From: Candidatus Poribacteria bacterium WGA-3G
GTDB taxonomy: Bacteria; Poribacteria; WGA-4E; WGA-3G
Length of the DNA stretch: 64,000 nucleotides
Assembly: GCA_000406005.1 (NCBI GenBank)
Contig: ASZN01000004.1
Location: 1-64,000, forward strand
Direction: 5' to 3'
In this document: piece after piece, positions 10,601-17,947 of the stretch
Position numbering within the stretch: the first letter of the stretch is position 1
Layout of the letters: each line of letters begins with the position of its first letter
Notes under the pieces: generated by a model
Told to the model about the DNA's origin: nothing
Seen by the model: only the letters and a program-made list of their open reading frames with translations
Databases searched by the model: none
Translations under genes and position numbers: made by a program

Positions 10601-10747
10601 TTGCCATGTTTTCCCAAGCGATAGAAACGCACCAATTTCAAAAGTGCCGGTTGCTATATCTAAACTGACACTTTTTACGAGAAGACTTTCAAGGACTTTT
10701 TGGAGGGTGTTGCCTTCTATATTATCTATGAGTGTCGGAATCTGCAT
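7694..10747 (-). CDS. PLD-nuclease / SNF2-type helicase fusion
   Basis: A 1017-residue protein. The N-terminal 180 residues are a phospholipase-D nuclease-like domain with FHAKL (117-121) and GSSNFT (138-143), the HxK...SN core of the HKD motif. A superfamily-2 motor follows, with Walker A DGVGSGKT (255-262), IIIDEAHHF (341-349), TATPIN (373-378) and a C-terminal RecA domain with TTDVLAEGLNLQ and MQRIGRLDR. Such fusions accompany DNA methylases in restriction-like loci, and DISARM uses separate helicase and PLD proteins. It probably translocates on or cleaves unmodified DNA, but no standard named system fits exactly. It starts beside a palindrome (10749-10779), has no clear Shine-Dalgarno and is separated from the methylase operon by a distinct promoter. 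Confidence 0.85.
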   Translation of the reverse strand: MQIPTLIDNIEGNTLQKVLESLLVKSVSLDIATGTFEIGAFLSLGKTWQHLDGIRLLMGDETTKRTKDLLVKALQDATDANIESVKERDDTLQGLAAVRDAIRRGKIAVRVYDKAKFHAKLNVMRAQNSSPVDFATVGSSNFTTPGLNQNVELNSFITDATHIEKLNDWYDERWEEASEVKEELLRTIQRHLREYPPFTVYARSLHAYFRGREKPADEWEENESVIYRTLSQYQKDGYHAALQIADTWNGALICDGVGSGKTYIGLMLLERYLRDNKRVLLITPKSIEESVWKSQINRQLEPKYGRLLREHYDISRHTDFGRQSRISEGDLKYFREHKDVIIIDEAHHFRNPSSNRGRLLMELAGNKKLYLLTATPINNSVNDISHLINYFAQGNSGHFASIGMHDFRKHFRDIEKQLENEDTEIVEEVEERDFLRQNPVLKQVLIQRSRKYIKDAEMESGTDILFPERVIEPTVDYSLRRVYRTLYDELQAAFDRHNPFLNLAIYNTVKYHKKPERGIEQREKQVIGLIRTLVLKRLESSWRAFEATIENLLLKMADWLKKHAPERFEMWEGTNRRWWRVVQDHILERLQEDGISSQTTSENLQRFVATNPAEEEDDLASIETEGDFIPDDHDVDRLFDDVVDDMNFLTGLLSRIYRLFYADQLASEPATAQDDKLQQLLNLLKKHPNEKLLIFTEFCDTARYLYTQLQRAGFRNIEQIDSRRKVNREEIIERFSPCYNQKDLYEIDTPIQTLITTDVLAEGLNLQDASIIVNYDLHWNPVRLMQRIGRLDRRLDPEIEARLNRTNPTVHVWNFLPPTELDDILKLRKRVDGKILRISRTLGIEGQFVSPDDDNETLRLFNERYDGTENVEELMNLERQRISESYPELWRQVPDLPMRLFSGKDVGHEPPPFLNRDGEPILLERVGNPGVFCCYEMPNGEIKWYFYDADIDEVIDDIEAIWPEVRCDKETSRWTEDGPGALVEARKQIERYIHKYLMRIQAPIGAKPKLIAWMEVS

Positions 10748-10748
10748 A

Positions 10749-10779
10749 CTTATCTAACTTTCTATAGAGTTTAGATAAG
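10749..10779. promoter_or_regulatory. Palindromic operator candidate at helicase gene start
   Basis: A perfect 9-base inverted repeat (CTTATCTAA 10749-10757, TTAGATAAG 10771-10779) surrounds the smaller palindrome TCTATAGA (10761-10768). It ends one base from the ATG at 10747. The position suits repression by a dimeric HTH protein such as the one encoded at 7071-7475. That link is inference. The remaining gap to 11000 is AT-rich with nothing else recognised. Confidence 0.5.
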
Positions 10780-11000
10780 CATACCATAGTCAAAAGAAAT
10801 TTTCAATTTTTTTCCTAATTTCCTAATAAAAATGTAAAAATTTAACATTTACCCTAAACTTTTTCAGTTTCATCCTTATAATTAATATAATGGGTATCTT
10901 ATGTACCATTATGCGAAATTTTATGTCTCGTCTATGACAGAAATTGAAGCATATTTCACGATTGACGGGATCCCGAGAAAAGCAATAAAGGAGAAACACC

Positions 11001-11348
11001 ATGAAAATGATGACACGTCTGAAAGGTGGCATTCCGATTTTGGAACCGCACGGTAAAATTGTCGGTCCTGCGGTATCGGAATTGCGAGAGAGACTGGCGT
11101 TAGAGTTATTAGATGCTTCCGATGCCCCCTGCTTTCTCATTGACTTCGAGCATGTTCACAAAATAGATAGTTCCGGGCTCGGCATGCTGGTAAATGTGTA
11201 TGTTATAGCGAAACAGATGAAAAGTCGTATCGGTGTTGTCAACGTTGGACGACACATTAAGAATTTACTCGTCCTAAGTCGGCTGGTGAATATTTTTGAA
11301 CATTTCGAGAACGAGGATGCTGCGATTTCGACACTCACCAGCGACTGA
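11001..11348 (+). CDS. STAS-domain anti-sigma factor antagonist (SpoIIAA-like)
   Basis: A 115-residue single STAS domain. KIDSSGLGMLVNVY at about 54-67 carries the conserved serine that is phosphorylated by RsbW/SpoIIAB-type kinases and released by PP2C phosphatases. AAAGGAG precedes the ATG by seven bases. It stands alone between the defence island and exported-protein genes, but closely resembles the two STAS genes at 30674-31432, so it may share their kinase and phosphatase at 25304-26948. That shared circuit is inferred. Confidence 0.85.
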   Translation: MKMMTRLKGGIPILEPHGKIVGPAVSELRERLALELLDASDAPCFLIDFEHVHKIDSSGLGMLVNVYVIAKQMKSRIGVVNVGRHIKNLLVLSRLVNIFEHFENEDAAISTLTSD

Positions 11349-11591
11349 GGCCGAAAAACTGTTTAAATCAATAGCCAGCTACTTACTTTTTTCTCATGCA
11401 CAAAGTCCCACCATACCGGCGAAGACATAGGCATCTGAAAAAAGTACAATGTGCTATTAACTTTTTGAGTTTCGTATGTATATTATATAGCAAGTGGAAG
11501 GAAGTTTTCTGAGAACGAATTAATGCAGCGGATGTATTAGCGGATCTCACGTAACTTTCCTCTTCACACACTATAGATAGGAGAAAAAGAA

Positions 11592-11894
11592 ATGTTAAAG
11601 CAAAATCTCGCTCTCTTTATCCTTCTCGCTATGGTAGCAGCTACAGCAGCCGTTCTGTCTCTTCCAGAGGCGACTGAGGCGGGCGCAATAACGACCTGGA
11701 CCGGCAGAGAGTACTATAAATGTACCCGAGATGATGGCAAGATATGTATTGATAAAGATAGACCCTACTCAGAGAGTTATGAGCCCTGGCACCACAAGAT
11801 TTTTCACGAGGACCACGAGACCAATCAGGTTAAGCGTGACAAAAAGACTAAGGACACTGTGAAGTCCTGTAGCGGGTGTTGTGCACCATGGTAA
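11592..11894 (+). CDS. Small exported protein, unknown function
   Basis: A 100-residue protein with an N-terminal hydrophobic segment (6-27) ending near EATEAGA, typical of a signal peptide. The mature part is rich in charged residues and His, and carries a Cys pair (CTRDDGKIC) plus a C-terminal SCSGCCAPW cluster that could bind metal or form disulfides. AGGAG lies at a normal distance before the ATG. No family was recognised. The 243 bases upstream show no recognisable gene. Confidence 0.55.
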   Translation: MLKQNLALFILLAMVAATAAVLSLPEATEAGAITTWTGREYYKCTRDDGKICIDKDRPYSESYEPWHHKIFHEDHETNQVKRDKKTKDTVKSCSGCCAPW

Positions 11895-11967
11895 TCTCTG
11901 GTCGCAGGGTTTCCTGACGGATGATCCCAGAGAAAAATTGTTCCTTGTCTAACACAAGTAACGTACT

Positions 11968-12001
11968 GTTGGCACCTCCTACGGTTTAGTGAGGTGCCAA
12001 C
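11968..12001 (+). promoter_or_regulatory. Leader hairpin, copy 1
   Basis: An 11-bp perfect stem (GTTGGCACCTC with GAGGTGCCAAC) encloses a 12-base loop and lies 39 bases before the ATG at 12041. A near twin sits 40 bases before the STT3-like gene. The T-run after the stem is weak (CTTTA), which argues against a simple terminator. It could be a shared 5' regulatory structure or a protein-binding dyad. Confidence 0.55.
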
Positions 12002-12040
12002 TTTACACAACGCACGAATCTCGAAAGTGGAGGAGAAAAA

Positions 12041-12892
12041 ATGATAATGCGAATTGTGCAAGTTGCCGCGATTGTTTCTGTGCTTTTTTGCCTTGGGTTG
12101 GCAATATACATTGAGATTGACACACGAAACTTTAGCAATAGCCTCCCACAATCCTCAGCGGTTGAACAACATGAGCACGGAACGTTGCCGGGTGACGCAT
12201 CGCACACACATGATGGAACCCCCCAAGCTGGCATAACTGATCCAAAAAAGGTGCCCGAAACTTACGACTGGCGGACCGATGATAAACATGCCCACAGCCA
12301 TACAGACGCTGATCCGTGGTCGGTAGAAGTCATCTTCCCAGACGACGAGGAAACAGCAGAAGATGAATCAGATGAAGAATATCCACCTCGAAACTGGTAT
12401 GAGACGAGTGATCCAGCATTGTATGCCGAATATTATTACGCGCAAGTCTTCAAACAGTTCAGCGATGTACCAGGGATTGAAGCACTTGCCGAGAGTCTTG
12501 CTGCCGCGGCATACAAATTGGAGGCCGAGATACCGCTGACCATTGATGAAGCGATTGCACGCGCCAAGGCAGCAAATGAACTCTGGCCTGACGAGGACAC
12601 GCAAAGATCTATTGAGTCTTTAGAGAAAATAAAAGCTTCAGGGGAGCCCTATCGACCAACGTATGGTCCCATTCGGAAACCCCGTGATGAAGCCGCGCAT
12701 CTTGAATCAAGTGTTCAACCGCTTATAGATGAATTTGGCGAAGTAGAAGGAATATTGATATTCAAAATGCTCGATCCACAAGGGGCTATGACATTAAAAC
12801 GCGCAATGCTTCAGAACCGTTCGCCGGAAAACAAAGCACTCATAGAAAGTCTCTTTAGTCATGGCGACTTATTAAAGTTTCCCGAGGACTGA
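12041..12892 (+). CDS. Membrane-anchored acidic/His-rich extracytoplasmic protein, unknown
   Basis: A 283-residue protein. One N-terminal membrane segment (5-26) is followed by a low-complexity region rich in His, Asp and Glu (about 44-115, including HEHGTLPGDASHTHDG and DDKHAHSHTDAD). A helical C-terminal part (130-283) follows. The His/acidic stretch may bind metal. GGAGGAG precedes the ATG. It is probably transcribed with the STT3-like gene behind it, since both carry the same leader hairpin and are about 115 bases apart. No family was recognised. Confidence 0.55.
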   Translation: MIMRIVQVAAIVSVLFCLGLAIYIEIDTRNFSNSLPQSSAVEQHEHGTLPGDASHTHDGTPQAGITDPKKVPETYDWRTDDKHAHSHTDADPWSVEVIFPDDEETAEDESDEEYPPRNWYETSDPALYAEYYYAQVFKQFSDVPGIEALAESLAAAAYKLEAEIPLTIDEAIARAKAANELWPDEDTQRSIESLEKIKASGEPYRPTYGPIRKPRDEAAHLESSVQPLIDEFGEVEGILIFKMLDPQGAMTLKRAMLQNRSPENKALIESLFSHGDLLKFPED

Positions 12893-12928
12893 TAGGAGGG
12901 GTGCTCCACTGATGAAGCACGTTCACCT

Positions 12929-12966
12929 GTTGGCACCTACTCACCGCAATGTGCTTAGGTGCCAAC
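12929..12966 (+). promoter_or_regulatory. Leader hairpin, copy 2
   Basis: An 11-bp perfect stem (GTTGGCACCTA with TAGGTGCCAAC) with a 16-base unrelated loop ends 40 bases before the ATG at 13007. Compared with copy 1 the innermost pair changes from C-G to A-T on both sides, a compensatory change that supports a folded RNA or a symmetric binding site. Confidence 0.55.
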
Positions 12967-13006
12967 TTCACACTACACACAACGCTTGAAACGAGGAGTC
13001 TCAAAG

Positions 13007-15427
13007 ATGAAAATTACTCAACTCACTTCACACATTGGGAAATGGATGATCTTGTGTGCTATACTGTTTCTCGCCTTCTGGATCCGCATCCAAGGGGTCA
13101 ATAACATACCATCTGGGCAGTTTACCGAGACAGATGCCTACCTTTATTATTCGCAAGCACAACTTGTGTCTGAAGACGGACAACTGCCCGAACGTGATAT
13201 GTCCCGATGGGTGCCGATAGGTAGAGATTTAGGACAAACTCTGAACCTCTACCCTTACATGGTTGCGTATGCCCATAAATTGACAACAGTATTTTTTCCG
13301 AATATATCGCTGTATGATTTCATGCTTTTTGCTCCCACAGTCTGTTTCATAATTGGATTAGGTGTACTCTGTCTTTTTCTTTATCACACCTATGGGTTTA
13401 CCTTTGCAATGAGTGTAGGTATGCTTTTAGCGACCTTGCCGAGTGTTGTTGAACGCAGTGCTGCTGGTTTCAGTGATCGTGATAGTTTTTGTTGGCTTTT
13501 GGGCGTACTCGCTTTCACGATGTATTTAGCAAAGGAGCAGACACAGTACCGGCGTACGCGATTTCTCTTCTCAGCAATTTCGGGCTTTTTTGTTTTCTTA
13601 GGGGGCTTAGCCTGGGAGGGTTTCGGTGTTTTCGTCTTAGTGGTACTTTGCGTAGAACTGTGGCGGTTCATTGCTTCAGAAGAAGAGAATTATCCTTGGG
13701 AATATCTGTTATGGGTTTTGATGTTTGTGCCAGGACTATTTCTCGCTTCACCTGCCTACCGTACCGGTCAAGGGTTTTCCACACATCTTACAGTCTTGGT
13801 CCTTGTTCCACCATTAGTAGTTTTGGGATTGTATTCTATCAGATATCTGCTTCAAACCAGAAAACCATTTTCAAAATGGTTTCACCCTCACGCGCGACTT
13901 CTCGCGTTCTTGCTAACCCTACTCAGCCTTACTATTGGAGGCATCTACTTTTTCAGTCAGCAAAATACCTTTGCCCTAAGCACTGTTCCGTTTAGCAACA
14001 GTCGGTTAATGCAGACGGTTACAGAGCTAAATACACCACATTATGACTATTGGATGTTTCGGTTTGGCGGCGTATGGCTATTAGGAAGCATCGGATTGAT
14101 GGTCGTTAGTATGCGATTATGGAAACAAAAAGGCACAGTTTTAGTCTTCCCACTCAGTTTATTTGTTTTGACGACGTTCTTTCAGGAGCCGCTTCGCAGA
14201 TTCCTTGGTACAGGGTTGTGCAATATCTTCTTTTTCCTTTCTTTCATATCTGTCATAGGATTCGCCCTTGGTGTCGCCTTATTGCGAAAAGGACCCATGA
14301 AAAACGAACTCTGTTATGTGGCTTTAGCGGCATGGTTCTTGCTCTGGGTAGGACTTTCTCGTGACGCAAAACGGTACGACTTTTTTATTGGAGTGCCGGT
14401 TGCTTTCTTTGCCGTGGAATTCATGAGTTTCGCAGCAGAAACTGTCAGTAAAAAAATTAAATTAAGGATTCCACAGACCCTATTAAAAGGCGGTATCGCT
14501 ATTGCAATGCTAACTGCCCTTCTATTTTGGTTGCCCGGGGGTGGATACGCCAAAAGAACTGTATATGCTGCGAAAGAGTTGAGAAAAGTAGTCCCTGGAC
14601 ACACAGCCATAGAAAAAGGGTTACATTGGATGAAAACAGAACTTTCAGACACCGCTGTTGTCGCTGCGAACTGGGGATACGGCAGTATGCTCAACGTCCT
14701 CGGTGGCGTGAACACAGTTGTGGATCAAGACCACTTCATTCAGCATTGGATACATCTCTACTGTCGGCATGTCTTCTCTGCACAATCAGAGCAAGAAGCA
14801 CTAACATTCCTTAAAACACATGGTGCAACGCATCTGATGTTAACAGAAAACGACTTAGTCCGACATGCCCGAGGTTATTCGTTCGTTGGGAGTGATGCAA
14901 ACCTTGATCGGATGTTTGAGATGATGGAGTTACATGCACATTACGCGATGGGTAGTAAATATCGTTTGTTTGCTTCCACGAATCACCCTCCTTTTGTAGA
15001 TATTGACATTAACTTTAGCACTGATATCGACGGAACCCTTTCCGTGACGGCGCGGCTGAAAGACGGTACATCGGTTGATATGCCTTATGTTGCCTTCGTT
15101 GGTAAAAGGCGCGTCAACCCTCAAAACCAAGTGGAAACGAATCCCAACTTGCTTGATACGCAAACAAATCTTGAACCTATGTCAATGGGAGGCACCGTCC
15201 TTTACTTTGATGAACAAGCACGACTTTACAGAGCCTATTATATACCACCTATCGGTTGGAACAATCTCTCTGTCCGCTTGTTCTTTCGAGGCCTGACAAG
15301 TGACGCTTTTGTTCCCGTATTCCCGACAGAAGACGTAGCAACAGCTAAAGCAAAGGTTTGGGAAATTCGGTATCCAGTCGATATAACCGCCAGACCCGAA
15401 TTCTTGGCAATATATTCTGGAGATTAA
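13007..15427 (+). CDS. STT3/PglB/AglB-like oligosaccharyltransferase
   Basis: An 806-residue multi-spanning membrane protein. The start is the ATG behind GAGGAG; an upstream in-frame ATG at 12959 lies within the leader hairpin and is unlikely. The first loop has ETDAYLYYSQA and the next has ERSAAGFSDRDSF, matching the acidic metal/glycan-binding loops of STT3 proteins. After about 500 residues of membrane helices, a soluble domain begins with VAANWGYGSMLNVLG, the counterpart of the WWDYG acceptor-binding motif. Family members transfer a lipid-linked glycan to Asn in proteins on the outer face of the membrane. The WGYG variation makes exact specificity uncertain. No glycan-assembly genes are adjacent. 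Confidence 0.75.
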   Translation: MKITQLTSHIGKWMILCAILFLAFWIRIQGVNNIPSGQFTETDAYLYYSQAQLVSEDGQLPERDMSRWVPIGRDLGQTLNLYPYMVAYAHKLTTVFFPNISLYDFMLFAPTVCFIIGLGVLCLFLYHTYGFTFAMSVGMLLATLPSVVERSAAGFSDRDSFCWLLGVLAFTMYLAKEQTQYRRTRFLFSAISGFFVFLGGLAWEGFGVFVLVVLCVELWRFIASEEENYPWEYLLWVLMFVPGLFLASPAYRTGQGFSTHLTVLVLVPPLVVLGLYSIRYLLQTRKPFSKWFHPHARLLAFLLTLLSLTIGGIYFFSQQNTFALSTVPFSNSRLMQTVTELNTPHYDYWMFRFGGVWLLGSIGLMVVSMRLWKQKGTVLVFPLSLFVLTTFFQEPLRRFLGTGLCNIFFFLSFISVIGFALGVALLRKGPMKNELCYVALAAWFLLWVGLSRDAKRYDFFIGVPVAFFAVEFMSFAAETVSKKIKLRIPQTLLKGGIAIAMLTALLFWLPGGGYAKRTVYAAKELRKVVPGHTAIEKGLHWMKTELSDTAVVAANWGYGSMLNVLGGVNTVVDQDHFIQHWIHLYCRHVFSAQSEQEALTFLKTHGATHLMLTENDLVRHARGYSFVGSDANLDRMFEMMELHAHYAMGSKYRLFASTNHPPFVDIDINFSTDIDGTLSVTARLKDGTSVDMPYVAFVGKRRVNPQNQVETNPNLLDTQTNLEPMSMGGTVLYFDEQARLYRAYYIPPIGWNNLSVRLFFRGLTSDAFVPVFPTEDVATAKAKVWEIRYPVDITARPEFLAIYSGD

Positions 15428-15613
15428 ACAAGACAGGATTGCAGACTTGTCGAAATGCCTCTATCGGATGACAAAATATTTATAGACCCATTTTGAAGTT
15501 TTGAAGGTTTTGAAGTTTCATATTGATTTTTTTCGTTAAAAATTGTAGAATAAATAAACAGTCAATGGATTTTTGATAGCAGCACGGCAAGTGCATGCTG
15601 TCAAAAGCGTATT

Positions 15614-15630
15614 GTAAGTCAAAGACTTAC
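15614..15630 (+). promoter_or_regulatory. Perfect hairpin before sigma-like gene
   Basis: GTAAGTC-AAA-GACTTAC is a 7-bp perfect stem with a three-base loop, ending six bases before the GGAGG ribosome-binding site. It could be an operator or modulate translation. The rest of 15428-15649 contains TTTTGAAG-like direct repeats (about 15490-15520) and no gene. Confidence 0.45.
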
Positions 15631-15649
15631 CTTCATGGAGGGTAAATTC

Positions 15650-16300
15650 ATGAAATTAAGATGTCAATGCTCGGGCATAAAATGTCCACCTTACAAGCAT
15701 CATGGAGTTTTCCATCCTGATAACGAAACTGTAAAACGACTGCTACCGGATTTGAACTGGTGTGCTAACTGTATGGCGTATGCTACCCCGCAGTTCCCCG
15801 CTATGCGGGACGATCTGCTGCAGATTGCCTCTATTGTACTCGTCGAAAAGGGACCGAAGTTCAATCCGACCCATCAGAGTGGCGCAAGCTTTGGCACCTT
15901 CATCCGCCCACAAATCTGTGGAACTTTGAGGAACGCAAAAGAGAAAGAACTCTCACACAGCAGACGTGAACTGCCTTATGTTGCTGAAGAGTCGGATTTG
16001 TACGGAGATGTGGATACTGAAGCCAATCGGGATGTCGGATGGTTACAACAAGTCCCAGACTTAAAATCTGAATTTGAGGACGAACTCGTGCAAGACATCA
16101 GTTTTCGGGAGACCTTACCGAAACTCCTACAAACGTTGACCGAGCGTGAACGCGACGTTTTCGCTTGCCTTCGTGAGCATCAACAGAATTACGAGATTGC
16201 TGAGGCGTTGAATCTTTCCGAATCTCGCGTCAGTCAACTCGTAACACAAGTTACGCAGAAACTGAGGAAGGCAGGACAAAGACTCGGTCTATCAGAATAA
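15650..16300 (+). CDS. Sigma-70-region-4-like transcription regulator with Cys-rich N terminus
   Basis: A 216-residue protein starting at the second ATG, with GGAGG eight bases upstream; the ATG at 15635 overlaps the RBS. The C-terminal 70 residues hold a sigma region-4/LuxR-like helix-turn-helix (TLTERERDVFACLREH...YEIAEALNLSESRVSQLVTQVTQKLRKAG), as in RNA polymerase sigma factors. The N terminus carries CQCSGIKC (about 5-12) and CANC (about 39-42), a possible zinc or redox site in place of a standard region 2. It may be a redox- or metal-responsive sigma-like regulator. A strong terminator follows. Confidence 0.6.
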   Translation: MKLRCQCSGIKCPPYKHHGVFHPDNETVKRLLPDLNWCANCMAYATPQFPAMRDDLLQIASIVLVEKGPKFNPTHQSGASFGTFIRPQICGTLRNAKEKELSHSRRELPYVAEESDLYGDVDTEANRDVGWLQQVPDLKSEFEDELVQDISFRETLPKLLQTLTERERDVFACLREHQQNYEIAEALNLSESRVSQLVTQVTQKLRKAGQRLGLSE

Positions 16301-16348
16301 CTATTTTTGGAGGTACGCTCTTGGAAATCCCCACACTTCAAACGTAAC

Positions 16349-16396
16349 GGCGATTGTGGATACCAGTTGTAATCTGGAACGCAATCGCCTTTTTTA
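16349..16396 (+). terminator. Rho-independent terminator
   Basis: GGCGATTG (16349-16356) pairs with CAATCGCC (16382-16389), with a smaller CCAG/CTGG hairpin inside, followed by a T-rich run. It ends the transcript of the sigma-like gene. Confidence 0.8.
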
Positions 16397-16439
16397 TTTT
16401 CTTCACTCAAAATTGAATACCTTCAGGTATTTGTGAGAA

Positions 16440-16460
16440 GGCGAGGATACAATCCTCGCC
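16440..16460. repeat. REP-like palindrome, copy 1
   Basis: GGCGAGGA-TACAA-TCCTCGCC, an 8-bp stem with a five-base loop, followed by AGCA. The same element occurs at 19367-19387 with the closing loop pair swapped. It lies between the terminator and the lpd promoter. Confidence 0.6.
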
Positions 16461-16497
16461 AGCAGCCGGGAGAGTCCTACTCACTGGAAATTTGAAT

Positions 16498-16526
16498 TTG
16501 ACAACCTGCCACCTTTGTGATAAAAT
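16498..16526 (+). promoter_or_regulatory. Promoter of lpd
   Basis: TTGACA (16498-16503) and TAAAAT (16521-16526) with a 17-base spacer; the start is predicted near 16533, about 26 bases before the lpd ATG. Confidence 0.75.
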
Positions 16527-16558
16527 TCAAGTCATTTGACCACAAAATAGGAGAAACC

Positions 16559-17947
16559 ATGTCTACGTACGATGTCGGAATTATCGGTGGCGGACCAGGC
16601 GGATACGTTGCTGCTATCAAGGCGGCACAACTCGGTGGTAGCGTCTGCCTCATAGAAAAAGGGGAGTGGGGTGGTACTTGTCTAAACCGAGGGTGCATCC
16701 CGACAAAAACGCTTTACGCCGTCGCTAACCTCGCAACTCAGGTTCAAGAAGCCCCCGAATTCGGTGTACATATCGGTGGCGAAACGACCATTGACTATCC
16801 ACAGGTATCTGCCCACAAAAACTCGGTCATCCAGCAGCTAACAGGGGGCATCGCACAACTGCTGAAAGCAAATAAGGTTGATTCCTTTAACGGTACAGGT
16901 ACACTTACCGATAAAAACACTATTATCGTTCGCAAACCTGATGGCACAACTGAGCAGCTGCAGGCGAAAAATATCATCATCGCCACAGGTTCCGAACCCG
17001 CAGACCCTTCTGTCTTTGAAATCGATGAGGAACAGGTCCTGACAACAACTGGTATCCTCAACCTCACAGAACTCCCTGAAAGTCTACTGATTGTGGGTGG
17101 CGGGGTTTCGGGATGCGAGTTTGCCTCAATCTTCAATGCACTCGGTTGCAAGGTGACCGTGTTGGAACTCCTCCCGACAATCTTAGCGACTGAAGATGTC
17201 CAAGTGATTCGTCATATCCAGCTTTTCATGAAACGGAAAGGGATCGCTATCCATACCGGTGCGAAACTTACGCACGTCAAAAAATCGGACGCGAGTGTCA
17301 CAGCAGTGCTTGAATCCGGTGAAGAGATAACCGCAGAAAAGATGCTCGTCTCAATCGGGAGACGCTACAACACGGAGGGCATCGGTTTAGAAAAGGTTGG
17401 TGTGCGCACAGAAGGTGGGAAAATCGCCGTGGATGCACGGATGCAGACAAACGTTCCGGGTATTTACGCCGTCGGAGATGTCGCAAGCCGATACCTACTG
17501 GCACACGTCGCATCCGCAGAAGGAAAGATTGCAGCGCAAAATTGCCTCGGTAACAACGTTGAGATGGATTATCAGGTTATCCCGTGGTGTGTTTTCACCT
17601 TACCCGAAATTGGACACGTCGGCATGACAGAAAAAGAGGCGACCGACGAAGGTTATGAGGTAAAAATCGGGAGATTTCCGTACGCTGCGAATGGTAAAGC
17701 GTTGGGATTACGCGAGACAGACGGGTTCGTTAAGACGGTCTCTGATGTCGATAGCGGGGATATCCTCGGCGTTCACATTGTCGGTGCACAGGCTTCAACG
17801 CTTATCCACGAAGCAGCGGTTGCAGTGCGTCTCGGTGCTTCTGCTGAAGACATCGCGCATACCGTTCACGCGCATCCGACGCTCTCAGAAATAGTAATGG
17901 AATCGGCTGAAGCGGCGTACGATAGGGCAATCCACAGCCTGCGCTAA
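16559..17947 (+). CDS. lpdA: Dihydrolipoyl dehydrogenase
   Basis: A 462-residue flavoprotein, the E3 subunit of 2-oxoacid dehydrogenase complexes and the glycine cleavage system. It reoxidises dihydrolipoamide with NAD. The FAD-binding GGGPGGYVAA (about 10-19), the redox disulfide GGTCLNRGCIPTK (about 39-51), the NAD-binding GGGVSGCEFA, the second FAD motif IYAVGDVA and the C-terminal active-site HAHPTLSE are all present. The ATG behind AGGAG at 16559 is preferred over an in-frame ATG at 16517. No E1/E2 genes are adjacent. It meets the PfkB gene tail to tail with a four-base overlap. Confidence 0.95.
   Translation: MSTYDVGIIGGGPGGYVAAIKAAQLGGSVCLIEKGEWGGTCLNRGCIPTKTLYAVANLATQVQEAPEFGVHIGGETTIDYPQVSAHKNSVIQQLTGGIAQLLKANKVDSFNGTGTLTDKNTIIVRKPDGTTEQLQAKNIIIATGSEPADPSVFEIDEEQVLTTTGILNLTELPESLLIVGGGVSGCEFASIFNALGCKVTVLELLPTILATEDVQVIRHIQLFMKRKGIAIHTGAKLTHVKKSDASVTAVLESGEEITAEKMLVSIGRRYNTEGIGLEKVGVRTEGGKIAVDARMQTNVPGIYAVGDVASRYLLAHVASAEGKIAAQNCLGNNVEMDYQVIPWCVFTLPEIGHVGMTEKEATDEGYEVKIGRFPYAANGKALGLRETDGFVKTVSDVDSGDILGVHIVGAQASTLIHEAAVAVRLGASAEDIAHTVHAHPTLSEIVMESAEAAYDRAIHSLR

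Noticed and set aside
3893..10747. Assignment as a standard BREX or DISARM system
   Set aside because: No pglZ, brxC, drmA or drmB-like gene is present; only the methylase and a PLD-helicase fusion are seen.
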